Shown: piece after piece, positions 1 to 12,969 of the stretch
Layout: every line of letters starts with the position of its first letter
Numbering within the stretch: the first letter of the stretch is position 1
From: Pseudomonadota bacterium
Lineage (GTDB): Bacteria; Pseudomonadota; Gammaproteobacteria; Steroidobacterales; Steroidobacteraceae
Assembly (NCBI GenBank): GCA_021809525.1
Contig: JAKAYU010000003.1
Span: forward strand, 6,996-49,767
Reading direction: 5' to 3'
Length of the DNA: 42,772 bases
The notes under the pieces: model-generated
Told to the model about the DNA's origin: nothing
Seen by the model: only the letters and a program-made list of their open reading frames with translations
The model's database searches: none
Translations under genes and position numbers: made by a program

Positions 1-43
1 ATCTGGCAACCGGCGATTTCCCGTTGATTTCGAGACTGATGAC

Positions 44-3267
<3,224 letters not shown>

Positions 3268-3271
<4 letters not shown>

Positions 3272-3738
3272 AACGTACCCCCATGACACTGCGCGGCGCC
3301 GAGGCGCTGCGCGCCGAGTTGAAGCGTCTGAAGAGCGAGGCGCGTCCGGCGGTGATCAAGGCGATCGCCGAGGCACGCGGCCACGGGGACCTGTCCGAGA
3401 ACGCCGAGTACCACGCGGCGCGCGAGCAGCAGGGGTTCATCGAGGGACGGATCCGCGAGATCGAGTCGAAGCTCGCCAATGCCGAGATCATCGACCCGAG
3501 CACCCTGCCGCAGACCGGCAAGGTGGTCTTCGGGGCGGTGGTGGAGCTTGAGGACGAGGAGGGCAACCGCCTCGTGTATCAGGTGGTGGGCGAGGACGAG
3601 GCGGACATCGCCGCCGGGCGTATCTCGGTGAGCTCTCCGATCGCCCGCGCGCTGGTCGGCAAATCCGAGGGAGATGTGGTGGATGTGGCCGCCCCGGGCG
3701 GGGTGCGCTCCCTCGAGATCGTCGAGGTGCGCCTGTAG
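3268..3738 (+). CDS. greA: Transcript cleavage factor GreA
   Basis: Rescues backtracked RNA polymerase by stimulating cleavage of the 3' end of the nascent RNA through the secondary channel. The 156 residues match the family length. The N-terminal half is the antiparallel coiled coil, with the acidic tip and signature [16 protein letters not shown] around residues 40-57; the C-terminal half (about 80-156) is the FKBP-like domain, including a [13 protein letters not shown] segment. The ATG overlaps the carB stop by 4 nt, indicating translational coupling. A carB-greA junction followed by a convergent or nearby yhbY is the usual order in this bacterial group. Nothing is missing. Confidence 0.97.
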
Positions 3739-3745
3739 CGATGGC

Positions 3746-4057
3746 CTATTCGCCCGGAATCACGATGCGCGGCACATCGGGGCGCGGCCGGTAGAGCGCC
3801 GCGACGTTGCCGATGCGCTGCACCAGCGCGCTGCCGGTCCGCTCGGCCAGTTGCGCGAACAGCGCATCGCGCGCCTCGCGGTCCCCGCCCGGCGCCTTGA
3901 CCTTGATCAGCTCGTGGTCGGTGAGGGCCCGGTCGGTTTCGAGCGCGACCGCATCGGTGAGGCCGGCATTGCCGAGACGCACCACGGGCTTGAGCGCATG
4001 CGCGAGGCCGCGCAGGTGCCGAAGCTGCCGGTCGGTCAGATCCAGTGCAGGGGACAT
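3746..4057 (-). CDS. yhbY: YhbY-type RNA-binding protein (CRM domain)
   Basis: A 103-residue single-domain CRS1-YhbY (CRM) protein; the family binds pre-50S ribosomal particles and is thought to act in large-subunit assembly. Visible features are the opening helix (LTDRQLRHLRGLAHALKPVV), the GxxG loop in the form RLGNAGLTDAV at about residue 27, the HELIKVK strand near 49, and the closing VALYRP strand near 87. It is convergent with greA (7 nt between stops) and divergent from rlmE with only 22 nt between start codons, so the two divergent promoters must overlap. The same yhbY/rlmE divergence is known in Escherichia coli. The exact biochemical role is not established for the family. Confidence 0.93.
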   Translation of the reverse strand: MSPALDLTDRQLRHLRGLAHALKPVVRLGNAGLTDAVALETDRALTDHELIKVKAPGGDREARDALFAQLAERTGSALVQRIGNVAALYRPRPDVPRIVIPGE

Positions 4058-4079
4058 CGCGGGAATTGTACAGGCTCAT

Positions 4080-4706
4080 ATGGCGAAGCGGTCCAAAAGC
4101 AGCGCACGGTGGCTGCAGGAGCATTTTTCCGATCCGTACGTGAAGCGGGCGCAGGCCGAGGGCTGGCGCTCACGGGCGGTATTCAAGCTCGAAGAGCTCG
4201 ATACGAGCGAGAAAATGCTCAGATCGGGCCTGATCTGCCTCGATCTCGGCGCCGCTCCGGGAGCCTGGAGCCAGTATGCGCGGCGGCGTCTCGGCGGTAG
4301 CGGAAAGATCATTGCCACGGATATCCTGCCGATGGAGCCGCTCGAGGGCGTGCAGTTCGTGCAGGGGGACTTCCGCGAGCAGGAGGTCTTCGAGCGCATC
4401 CTGGCGCTCGTGCCCGAGCGGCAGGTCGACTGGGTCCTCTCGGACATGGCCCCGGCCATGAGCGGCATCGATTCGGTGGACCAGCCGCGCGCGATGTATC
4501 TGGCCGAGCTTGCGCTCGATATGGCCGGCCGGGTCTTGAAGGGCGGCGGTGGCGCCCTGATCAAAGTGTTCCAGGGTGCCGGCTTTGAGACGCTGGTGCG
4601 CGAGGCGCGAGGCCGGTTCGCCAAGGTGCGGCTGGTCAAGCCGACCGCCTCGCGCGCGCGCAGCAGCGAGGTCTATCTGCTGGCTAAGGACTTCCGCTTG
4701 GTGTAG
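4080..4706 (+). CDS. rlmE: 23S rRNA 2'-O-ribose uridine methyltransferase RlmE (FtsJ)
   Basis: SAM-dependent methyltransferase that methylates a uridine ribose in the 23S rRNA A loop late in 50S maturation. The 208-residue product has the N-terminal basic segment (MAKRSKSSARWL), the SAM-binding motif CLDLGAAPGAWSQYA near residue 50, VLSDMAP with the catalytic aspartate near 120, LIKVFQG with the catalytic lysine near 160, and SSEVYLLAK with the catalytic glutamate near 198. These are the K-D-K-E tetrad elements of the family. The reading frame is open upstream to 3807, but the ATG at 4080 gives the family N-terminus and clears the divergent yhbY start. ftsH follows after 12 nt, as in other gammaproteobacteria. 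Confidence 0.96.
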   Translation: MAKRSKSSARWLQEHFSDPYVKRAQAEGWRSRAVFKLEELDTSEKMLRSGLICLDLGAAPGAWSQYARRRLGGSGKIIATDILPMEPLEGVQFVQGDFREQEVFERILALVPERQVDWVLSDMAPAMSGIDSVDQPRAMYLAELALDMAGRVLKGGGGALIKVFQGAGFETLVREARGRFAKVRLVKPTASRARSSEVYLLAKDFRLV

Positions 4707-4718
4707 CGTGCTGAACTG

Positions 4719-6623
<1,905 letters not shown>

Positions 6624-6671
6624 GGTGCTCGGGCGGGGCCGCGCCCAGGCGTGGCACGGGAGGGCAGAAGG

Positions 6672-7526
6672 TTGAGCGCGCAGCTGCGCTGCGGTGCACG
6701 GACGCTTGCTCTTGAGCGTCCGGTGGTGATGGGCGTGGTGAATCTCACGCCGGACTCCTTCTCTGACGGCGGCCGTTACCTAGAGCCCGACCCGGCGCTC
6801 GCGCGCGCGCTGGCGATCGCGGCCGAAGGGGCCGCGATCATCGACCTCGGCGGGGAGTCGACCCGGCCGGGCGCAGCGCCCGTGCCGCTCGAGGAGGAAC
6901 TGCGGCGCGTGCTGCCGCTCCTTCGGCGGCTGCGGCCGCGCACCGAGGCCATCCTCTCCGTCGATACCAGCAAGCCCGAAGTGATGCGCGCCGCGGCTGC
7001 GGCGGGTGCCGATCTCATCAACGACGTGTACGCGCTGCGCGCCCCCGGGGCGCTCGAGGCGCTGTCCGAATCCGGCTGTGCGGTGTGCCTGATGCACATG
7101 CAGGGCGAGCCGCGCACGATGCAGCATGCGCCGCACTACGAGGATGTGCTGGCCGAGGTGTGCGCGTTCCTGAGGGAGCGGGTCGAGGCGTGCCGCGCCG
7201 CAGGCATTGCCGATGAGCGTATCGTGCTCGATCCGGGCTTCGGCTTCGGCAAGACGCTCGAGCACAACCTGACGCTGCTGCGCCACCTGGGGGAGTTGCG
7301 CATCGACGGTCTGCCCATTCTCGCCGGCCTGTCGCGCAAATCCATGATCGGCACGCTCACCGGCAGGCTCTGCGCGCAGCGCGTGTACGGCAGCGTGGCT
7401 GCCGCGCTGATCGCCGCGCAGAACGGCGCGCGCATTCTGCGGGTGCATGATGTGGCTGCCACTGTGGATGCGCTGAAGGTGCTGCAGGCCGTCGCTGCGG
7501 GCCCGCCGCAGCGCGTGCGGCCATAG
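6672..7526 (+). CDS. folP: Dihydropteroate synthase
   Basis: Condenses 6-hydroxymethyl-dihydropterin pyrophosphate with p-aminobenzoate in folate synthesis; the target of sulfonamides. The TIM-barrel signatures are present: MGVVNLTPDSFSDGG near the N-terminus, DLGGESTRPGA, VDTSKPEVMRAA, LINDVYALR, DPGFGFGKTLEHN and GLSRKSMIG, ending with the RVHDVAATVDALKV strand. I chose TTG at 6672 (284 residues) because GGGAGG sits 7-8 nt upstream. An in-frame GTG at 6651 would add seven residues and is the alternative. The gene is 48 nt behind ftsH. In most relatives glmM follows immediately, but here about 1.8 kb intervenes. Confidence 0.94.
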   Translation: MSAQLRCGARTLALERPVVMGVVNLTPDSFSDGGRYLEPDPALARALAIAAEGAAIIDLGGESTRPGAAPVPLEEELRRVLPLLRRLRPRTEAILSVDTSKPEVMRAAAAAGADLINDVYALRAPGALEALSESGCAVCLMHMQGEPRTMQHAPHYEDVLAEVCAFLRERVEACRAAGIADERIVLDPGFGFGKTLEHNLTLLRHLGELRIDGLPILAGLSRKSMIGTLTGRLCAQRVYGSVAAALIAAQNGARILRVHDVAATVDALKVLQAVAAGPPQRVRP

Positions 7527-8058
7527 CCTTGCCGGTCCGGTCGGATCGGCACACGTGCCCTCGCCCCTGCGGCCAGAGGTTCCTGACTCCACGGCATCCT
7601 GCGGCGGCCGACCGAGGCGGTGGCGATCGGCCTCTCCTGATGCACTGAACATCGAGGATGGGCGCTTGCGGCCGCTGTGCGCACACGGACGGTTGTCTGC
7701 GGATTTCCCCGGACTGAGAAAGCGTCTCTTGCACGGCGGCCACCGCAGTGCGGTCGGCCGGGAAACGCCCATCCACCGGCCGGATGAGGCACGAGGACGG
7801 GCAGGTCTTTCTCCCCGGGGTCCTGCTCGCGCCTGCCGGCGCTGGCGGCGCATCCGCGGGTGAACGGGACGGGCCGCCGCGGTACTGCAGATGCGCGCTG
7901 GCGAGTCAATGGCGAGAGGTCGATCCAGGTGCGCGGTTGGCGCGCATCGCCGATCGCGCGATGATGATTGAGCAACCGCTGCGCTGTGCGTCCCGTTTCT
8001 GCAGGGTTGCGCCTGTGAGTCAGGATCCCGTCTTGCGCCGCGCGTCTGTCTTGCGGCA
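7527..8058. other. Intergenic stretch after folP, no recognised gene
   Basis: About 530 nt between folP and the unrecognised exported protein. Long open frames exist on both strands, but they are arginine-, proline- and serine-rich in the way expected of random high-GC sequence, and none shows a domain I recognise. I see no tRNA, no clear terminator with a T-run and no repeat array. It may be decayed coding sequence belonging with the adjacent insert. Confidence 0.4.
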
Positions 8059-8853
8059 GTGCTTGTCTCCGCCGCAGTCTGTGCAAGCGCCGCGGCCCGG
8101 TCCGGGCCCGCGCCCTCGCTCTGCACGAGACTGGTGCAACGGATGCGTCGCGTTCCGAGCGTATTGAAGGACGCGACCCCTGGCGGTGAATGGATGCGGC
8201 CGTGGATCGCCTTCCCCGCAGTGCATCTGCCGCCCGGCACCGAGCCGTACGAACGGATCGCGGCAGCATGGCGGGCGCAAATGCCGAAGGACCTGCTCGC
8301 CCCGCCACTGTGGAGCGTTGAGACCCTGTCAGGTACCGGTCTGTTCGTGGCCAACACGATCCAGGGTTCGGGGGACTGCCTGAACTGCACGTTCTTCGCA
8401 TGGAAGCCGGGCGCTCGCCCGCGCGTGCTCGCCGAGGCGCAATTTCCGCTCTTGCTGTGCAGCCGCGATGGCGGCTGGGGCCGATTCGCTCTCGTGCTGG
8501 GGCAACGGGCGTACCTCGCGAGCGGGCCGCAGAATGACCACAGCCTGGATGAAGTGATGCGCATCGCGCCGTGGCGAGCCCTCGGCTGGACCCGGCCCTG
8601 TCCCGTGTCGATCCGCTTCCGGTATCAGTATCCGGTGAGGCTGCGCTCTTGCGGATCGAATCGGGCGCTGTGTCGTGCGGGGCGCAAAGTCGCACCGGCC
8701 ATCGAGCGTCGCTACCACGCTTATTCCATCGCGCAACTCGATGCGTTCAACGCAGGCTATGCGATCCCCAGGGTTGCGCCTGCACGCACGGCTCAGCGTG
8801 CAAGAGCGTGTGCTCGTGGAGCGAGCGCGGCGCACAGCCGAGGCTACCGCTGA
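8059..8853 (+). CDS. Hypothetical protein, probably exported
   Basis: I do not recognise this 264-residue protein. Residues 1-13 are Ala/Val-rich and signal-like, but the hydrophobic run continues upstream in frame (RVCLAAVLVSAAVCASA) before the only permitted start, GTG at 8059; no ATG, GTG or TTG lies between it and the stop at 7969. The real start may therefore be non-standard, or the 5' end may have decayed. The middle looks like genuine folded protein: EWMRPWIAFPAVHLPPG, GSGDCLNCTFFAWKPG with a CxxC pair, and DGGWGRFALVLGQRAYLASG. Further cysteines and RYHAYSIAQLDAFNAG follow near the end. The final ~30 residues are Ala/Arg-rich and may be read-through into non-coding sequence. It sits alone between folP and glmM, which are normally adjacent. 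Confidence 0.5.
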   Translation: MLVSAAVCASAAARSGPAPSLCTRLVQRMRRVPSVLKDATPGGEWMRPWIAFPAVHLPPGTEPYERIAAAWRAQMPKDLLAPPLWSVETLSGTGLFVANTIQGSGDCLNCTFFAWKPGARPRVLAEAQFPLLLCSRDGGWGRFALVLGQRAYLASGPQNDHSLDEVMRIAPWRALGWTRPCPVSIRFRYQYPVRLRSCGSNRALCRAGRKVAPAIERRYHAYSIAQLDAFNAGYAIPRVAPARTAQRARACARGASAAHSRGYR

Positions 8854-9329
8854 CAGGCGGCATGCGCCGGCTTGGGTTGCGAGCGCGATTCCGGCGTCTT
8901 GCAGCTTCTTCCCGCTGCGGCTTGCGCACCGGCTGTAGCTCGGCGCGGTCACCGGCGAGGGGCGCTCGTGGGCTGCCCGTTGGATTCTGCCGCACGGCAG
9001 ATGGTCTTCAGGGGGCGGTGGGAGCCGCACGAAGGGGCGCTGTGAGTTTTTCCTGTTTTCCGCCCCGCGGGTGCCTGGCGTTCGGCTGCCTCCGCTGGCC
9101 GTATTCAGCATGCACCGGCGGGTGCGGGGCGTGCGGTCGGTCGAGGCGCTCGATGGGAGCAGCGCATGAGCTGCGGCCGGGCACAGCGGGGCAGCGCACC
9201 GCGGCGAGGGCGATTGCCGGCCGGCGATGATCGCGCCCGCTCACGGCCGTGCGCGCTGTGCTGGCCCCGCGCAGAGCCGATGACAGATAATGCGCGCCGC
9301 ACTGAAGCGGTCATGACGAGGCTGAGCGG
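8854..9329. other. Intergenic stretch before glmM, no recognised gene
   Basis: About 475 nt with no frame I can support as a gene. The end nearest glmM carries a GATAAT hexamer (9286-9291) that could be a -10 box for glmM. The rest shows neither coding character nor RNA-gene structure. Confidence 0.4.
9286..9291 (+). promoter_or_regulatory. Possible -10 box for glmM
   Basis: GATAAT lies 39 nt upstream of the glmM GTG and matches five of six bases of the sigma-70 -10 consensus. No convincing -35 hexamer is found at 16-18 nt spacing, so this is weak. A separate promoter would make sense because glmM is cut off from folP by the insert. Confidence 0.25.
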
Positions 9330-10664
9330 GTGAGCAGACGATACTTCGGAACCGATGGCGTCAGAGGCCGGGTGGGCGAGGACCCCATGACGGTGGATTT
9401 CGCGCTGCGTCTGGCGAGCGCGGCGGGCCGGGTGCTCGCCCCGGAGGGCGGCAGGGTGCTGATCGGCAAGGACACGCGCCTTTCGGGCTACATGTTCGAG
9501 TCTGCCCTCGAGGCCGGCTTCGTCGCCTCGGGCGTGAATGTCATGCTGATCGGGCCGCTGCCGACCCCCGGCATCGCCTACATGACGCGCCGTTTCGAGT
9601 GCGACTTCGGCGTCGTGATCAGTGCCTCGCACAATCCCTACGACGACAACGGCATCAAATTCTTCGACCGCGACGGGGGCAAGCTCTCCGATGAGCTCGA
9701 GGCGCGCATCGAGGCCGAACTCGATCAGCCGGTGACCACCCGCTCCTCGCGCAGCCTCGGGCGCGCGATGCGCGTCGACCGCTCGCGCACGCACTACCAG
9801 GAGTTCTGTGGCTCGACGCTGCCCGAGGGGGTGGACCTGGCGGGCCTGAAGATCGTCATCGACTGTGCCAACGGTGCGGCCTACAAGGTCGGGCCGCGCG
9901 TGCTGGCCGATCTCGGTGCGGAGATCGTGCCGATCGGCTGCTCGCCGAACGGGCGCAACATCAACGACGGCTGCGGCTCGCTGCACCCGGAGCTGCTGCA
10001 GCTCACCGTCCCCGGGGTGCGCGCCCACGTCGGTGTGGCGCTCGACGGGGACGGCGACCGGGTCGTGCTGGTCGACCATCTCGGGCGGCTCGTTGACGGA
10101 GATCAGCTTCTGTACATCATCGCGCGCGCGCGCCAGGAGGCCGGGGCGCTCACCGGGCCGGTGGTCGGCACCGTCATGAGCAATCTCGGGCTCGAGGTGG
10201 CGCTGCGCGAGCGCGGCATCGAGTTTCGCCGCGCTGCCGTGGGCGATCGCTACGTGCTCTCGCTGCTGCGCGAGAGCGGCGGGCTGCTCGGCGGGGAGAC
10301 TTCCGGACATATTCTGTGCCTCGACCGCACTACCACGGGCGATGGGCTCGTGAGCGCCCTGCAGGTGCTTGCGGTGATGCGCACGAGCGGCCGCTCGCTG
10401 GCGGAGCTGGCCGCCCCGATGCGCAAATTTCCGCAGGTACTGCTCAACGTCCGGGTTGCCGAGCGCTTCGATCCGAGCACGGTGCCGGCCGTGTGCGCGG
10501 CGGTGCAGCGGGTCGAGGCGCGTCTCGGGGCCACCGGCCGGGTGGTGCTGCGCGCCTCGGGAACCGAGCCGGTGATCCGCGTGATGGTCGAGGGGCGCGA
10601 GGAGGAGAAGGCCAAGGCGGCCGCCGCGGAGCTTGCCGAGGTCGTGCGCAGCGCCGTGCGCTAG
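9330..10664 (+). CDS. glmM: Phosphoglucosamine mutase
   Basis: Converts glucosamine-6-phosphate to glucosamine-1-phosphate for UDP-GlcNAc, hence for peptidoglycan and lipopolysaccharide. The 444 residues are the normal family length. It opens with the canonical RRYFGTDGVRG. The phosphoserine loop ISASHNPYDDNGIK carries the catalytic serine at about residue 100. The metal-binding loop DGDGDR is near 240, the sugar-specificity loop GGETSGH is near 320, and the phosphate-binding RASGTEPVIRVMVEG is near the C-terminus. The start is GTG at 9330. tpiA follows 80 nt downstream. Confidence 0.97.
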   Translation: MSRRYFGTDGVRGRVGEDPMTVDFALRLASAAGRVLAPEGGRVLIGKDTRLSGYMFESALEAGFVASGVNVMLIGPLPTPGIAYMTRRFECDFGVVISASHNPYDDNGIKFFDRDGGKLSDELEARIEAELDQPVTTRSSRSLGRAMRVDRSRTHYQEFCGSTLPEGVDLAGLKIVIDCANGAAYKVGPRVLADLGAEIVPIGCSPNGRNINDGCGSLHPELLQLTVPGVRAHVGVALDGDGDRVVLVDHLGRLVDGDQLLYIIARARQEAGALTGPVVGTVMSNLGLEVALRERGIEFRRAAVGDRYVLSLLRESGGLLGGETSGHILCLDRTTTGDGLVSALQVLAVMRTSGRSLAELAAPMRKFPQVLLNVRVAERFDPSTVPAVCAAVQRVEARLGATGRVVLRASGTEPVIRVMVEGREEEKAKAAAAELAEVVRSAVR

Positions 10665-10744
10665 GCGGCCCCGGGGGACGCTCGCGTTGCACTGCGAGAG
10701 GCGCGCCGCTATCATCGCGCCCCCGTTCAGGTCGGGAATCGCGC

Positions 10745-11503
10745 ATGCGCCGCCCCATCGTAGCCGGAAACTGGAAGATGCACGGGACGCGCGCCGACAA
10801 CGCGCGCCTGATCGAGGATCTGCTCGCCGGGCATCCGGACCGAGCCGTGGCCGAGTGCCTGGTGTTCCCGCCGTTCGTGTACCTGCAGGAAGTCGGCCGG
10901 CTGATCCGCGACACCCCGATCCAGATGGGCGCGCAGAACGTGTGCGCCGAGGCGAAGGGGCCGTTCACGGGGGAAGTCTCCGCGGCCATGCTGGCGGACG
11001 TGGGCTGCCGCTACGTGCTGGTCGGGCATTCCGAGCGGCGCTGGATCTACCACGAGGACGATCAGCTGGTCGCGCGCAAGTTCGCTGCGGCCCAGGCCAA
11101 GTCGCTGGTGCCGATTCTGTGCGTCGGCGAGCATCTATGGGACCGGGAGAATGGCCGGACCGAGGAAGTCGTCGCCCGCCAGCTCGACGTTGTGCTCGAT
11201 CTTTGCGGGGAGGGCGCGTTGGAATCGGGCATCGTTGCCTACGAGCCGATGTGGGCCATCGGCACCGGACGGACCGCGACCCCGGAGCAGGCGCAGGCGG
11301 TGCATGCCTTCATTCGCGCGCGCATCGGCGAGCGGGATGCTAAAATAGCCGAGGCGACCCGCGTGCTTTATGGCGGCAGCGTCAAGGCGAGCAACGCGGC
11401 CGAGCTGTTCGCACAGCCGGATGTCGACGGCGGCCTGATCGGCGGCGCGTCGCTCAATGCGGAGGAGTTTCTCGCGATTCTCGCTGCGTGCGGATCGCAC
11501 TGA
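10745..11503 (+). CDS. tpiA: Triose-phosphate isomerase
   Basis: Interconverts dihydroxyacetone phosphate and glyceraldehyde-3-phosphate in glycolysis and gluconeogenesis. The 252 residues form a complete TIM barrel. Visible are the substrate-binding AGNWKMHG at residues 7-14 with the catalytic lysine, the catalytic histidine in VLVGHSERR near 96, the catalytic glutamate in YEPMWAIGTG near 170, and the phosphate-binding YGGSVKASNAAEL near 210. The frame is open far upstream into glmM, but ATG at 10745 gives the conserved N-terminus. secG follows after 13 nt. The order glmM-tpiA-secG is shared with pseudomonads and xanthomonads. Confidence 0.98.
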   Translation: MRRPIVAGNWKMHGTRADNARLIEDLLAGHPDRAVAECLVFPPFVYLQEVGRLIRDTPIQMGAQNVCAEAKGPFTGEVSAAMLADVGCRYVLVGHSERRWIYHEDDQLVARKFAAAQAKSLVPILCVGEHLWDRENGRTEEVVARQLDVVLDLCGEGALESGIVAYEPMWAIGTGRTATPEQAQAVHAFIRARIGERDAKIAEATRVLYGGSVKASNAAELFAQPDVDGGLIGGASLNAEEFLAILAACGSH

Positions 11504-11516
11504 GCGGTTTTTGACT

Positions 11517-11888
11517 ATGCTGCATGATTTTTTATTGGTGGTTCAGCTGATTGCCGGGGTATGCATCGTCATCCTGGTGCTGCTTCAGCATGGGCAGGGC
11601 GCCGATGCGGGCGCGGGCTTCGGCGCGGGCGCATCCGGCACGGTGTTCGGTGCACGCGGGGCCAGCACGGCACTCTCGCGCGCCACGGCAATCTTTGCCG
11701 CCATCTTCATGCTCAACAGCGTCGCACTGACATATCTCAGCACGCGCACGCACGAGCATCAGAAGACGATTCTGGATCTGGCCGGTCAGACGCACACCGC
11801 GCCGAAAGCGCCGGCGGCTGCGGCGCCGCAGAACGCGGGCGCGGCCGGCAAGCCGGCGGGCGCCGGGACGCCGCCGCAGACTCATTGA
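11517..11888 (+). CDS. secG: Preprotein translocase subunit SecG
   Basis: Small accessory subunit of the SecYEG channel in the inner membrane. The 123-residue product has two transmembrane helices (about 3-24 and 53-72) separated by the conserved loop LLQHGQGADAGAGFG with the GASGTVFG segment. The C-terminal ~40 residues are an Ala/Pro/Gly-rich tail, common in this family in high-GC species. I chose ATG at 11517 because the upstream in-frame codons belong to the tpiA 3' end in another frame and do not match SecG. The tRNA-Leu gene follows. Confidence 0.95.
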   Translation: MLHDFLLVVQLIAGVCIVILVLLQHGQGADAGAGFGAGASGTVFGARGASTALSRATAIFAAIFMLNSVALTYLSTRTHEHQKTILDLAGQTHTAPKAPAAAAPQNAGAAGKPAGAGTPPQTH

Positions 11889-11892
11889 TGCG

Positions 11893-11910
11893 GGCGCGCG
11901 GATACGCGCC
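11893..11910 (+). repeat. Hairpin between secG and tRNA-Leu
   Basis: GGCGCG at 11893-11898 and CGCGCC at 11905-11910 form a 6-bp stem with a 6-nt loop. No T-run follows, so it is not a classical terminator. It could be an RNA processing signal between secG mRNA and the tRNA. Confidence 0.4.
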
Positions 11911-11932
11911 GCAGCGATGATTGATTGATGTT

Positions 11933-12017
11933 GCCGACGTGGTGGAATTGGTAGACACACTAGCTTGAGGGGCTAGCGCCGCGAGGCGTGTCGGTTCGAA
12001 TCCGACCGTCGGCACCA
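11933..12017 (+). tRNA. leuU: tRNA-Leu (anticodon GAG)
   Basis: The acceptor stem GCCGACG (11933-11939) pairs with CGTCGGC (12007-12013), followed by discriminator A and an encoded CCA (12015-12017). The anticodon stem is CTAGC/GCTAG around the loop TTGAGGG, placing anticodon GAG at 11967-11969, which reads CUC/CUU leucine codons. The long variable arm (CGCC...GGCG region) is typical of class II leucine tRNAs. A T-arm with GGTTCGAATCC is present. A tRNA-Leu(GAG) directly after secG is also found in E. coli as leuU. Confidence 0.97.
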
Positions 12018-12036
12018 AATTGTTTTCGTCCGCTGC

Positions 12037-12042
12037 TACAAT
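12037..12042 (+). promoter_or_regulatory. Possible -10 box for the nuo operon
   Basis: TACAAT matches the sigma-70 -10 consensus at five of six positions and lies 70 nt before nuoA, just behind the tRNA. The -35 region would fall in the tRNA 3' end and is poor. A predicted start near 12049 would place the hairpin at 12058-12084 in the leader. Confidence 0.35.
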
Positions 12043-12057
12043 GCGCAGCTTCGGAGG

Positions 12058-12084
12058 GGAGGCGCCGCGAGGGCCTTCTTTTTT
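12058..12084 (+). terminator. Terminator-like hairpin between tRNA-Leu and nuoA
   Basis: GGAGGC (12058-12063) can pair with GCCTTC (12073-12078; one G-T pair), followed at once by a run of six T. It could end the secG/tRNA transcript. If the TACAAT box at 12037 is real, it would instead be a leader hairpin of the nuo mRNA. Confidence 0.45.
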
Positions 12085-12111
12085 CCGTGGGTTTGCTCAG
12101 GCGATGGAAGC

Positions 12112-12480
12112 ATGCTGAATAATTACCTGCCGATTCTGATTTTTCTCGCCATCGCGACAGCGGTGGCACTGGTGCTGCTGACACTCGGCAGCGTCATCGG
12201 CCGCTTCTTCGCGCGCGAGCCGGCCGATCGCGACAAGCTCTCCGCTTACGAGTGCGGCTTCGAGGCCTTCGAGGACAGCCGCATGAAGTTCGACGTGCGC
12301 TACTACCTCGTCGCCATTCTGTTCATCGTCTTCGACCTCGAGATCGTCTTTCTCTTCCCCTGGGCGGTGGCGCTCGGGGACATCGGGGTCGCCGGACTGA
12401 TCGCCATGGTGGTGTTCCTCGGCATTCTGACCGTGGGCTTCATCTACGAATGGAAGAAGGGGGCGCTCGAGTGGGATTGA
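12112..12480 (+). CDS. nuoA: NADH-quinone oxidoreductase subunit A
   Basis: Membrane-arm subunit of complex I at the hinge with the peripheral arm. The 122 residues hold three transmembrane helices (about 5-28, 62-84 and 90-111). The signature loop between TM1 and TM2 is present: [10 protein letters not shown] with the conserved ECGF, then [19 protein letters not shown] with the conserved acidic residues in TM2. It is the first gene of the 14-gene nuo operon and overlaps nuoB by 10 nt. Complete. Confidence 0.97.
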   Translation: MLNNYLPILIFLAIATAVALVLLTLGSVIGRFFAREPADRDKLSAYECGFEAFEDSRMKFDVRYYLVAILFIVFDLEIVFLFPWAVALGDIGVAGLIAMVVFLGILTVGFIYEWKKGALEWD

Positions 12481-12959
12481 CACAAGAGCAAGAGGGCTTC
12501 GCGCAGCGAGGCTTCCTCACGACCCAGGTCGACAATCTGCTCAATTGGGCGCGCACCGGCTCGCTGTGGCCGATGACCTTCGGCCTGGCCTGTTGTGCGG
12601 TGGAGATGATGCACGCGGGCGCATCGCGCTACGATCTCGACCGCTTCGGCGTGGTCTTCCGTCCGAGTCCGCGCCAGTCCGACGTGATGATCGTCGCCGG
12701 CACCCTGGTCAACAAGATGGCTCCGGCGCTGCGCAAGGTGTACGACCAGATGGCCGAGCCCCGCTGGGTCATCTCGATGGGCTCGTGCGCCAACGGCGGC
12801 GGCTACTACCACTATTCCTATGCGGTTGTGCGTGGCTGCGATCGCATCGTTCCCGTTGATGTCTACGTGCCCGGCTGTCCGCCGACGGCCGAGGCGCTGG
12901 TGTACGGCATCATCCAGCTGCAGAAGAAGATCATCCGCACCAGCACCATCGCCAGGTAG
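12471..12959 (+). CDS. nuoB: NADH-quinone oxidoreductase subunit B
   Basis: Carries the terminal iron-sulfur cluster N2, which donates electrons to quinone. The 162 residues include the tandem cysteines in [11 protein letters not shown] (about 40-41), a third in [11 protein letters not shown] and the fourth in [13 protein letters not shown], giving all four N2 ligands. GTG at 12471 overlaps the end of nuoA by 10 nt and yields a normal N-terminus; TTG at 12477 is a possible alternative. The tight overlap suggests translational coupling. Confidence 0.96.
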   Translation: MGLTQEQEGFAQRGFLTTQVDNLLNWARTGSLWPMTFGLACCAVEMMHAGASRYDLDRFGVVFRPSPRQSDVMIVAGTLVNKMAPALRKVYDQMAEPRWVISMGSCANGGGYYHYSYAVVRGCDRIVPVDVYVPGCPPTAEALVYGIIQLQKKIIRTSTIAR

Positions 12960-12969
12960 AGCGCACATC

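Noticed and set aside
1-43. carA 3' end before carB
   Set aside because: Too short to support; no frame in these 43 nt gives a recognisable CarA C-terminus.
7136-8695. 1.5-kb minus-strand open frame across the folP-glmM insert
   Set aside because: Composition is low-complexity Arg/Ala/Pro/Ser, it runs into folP antisense, and the plus-strand frame at 8059-8853 has better protein-like character.
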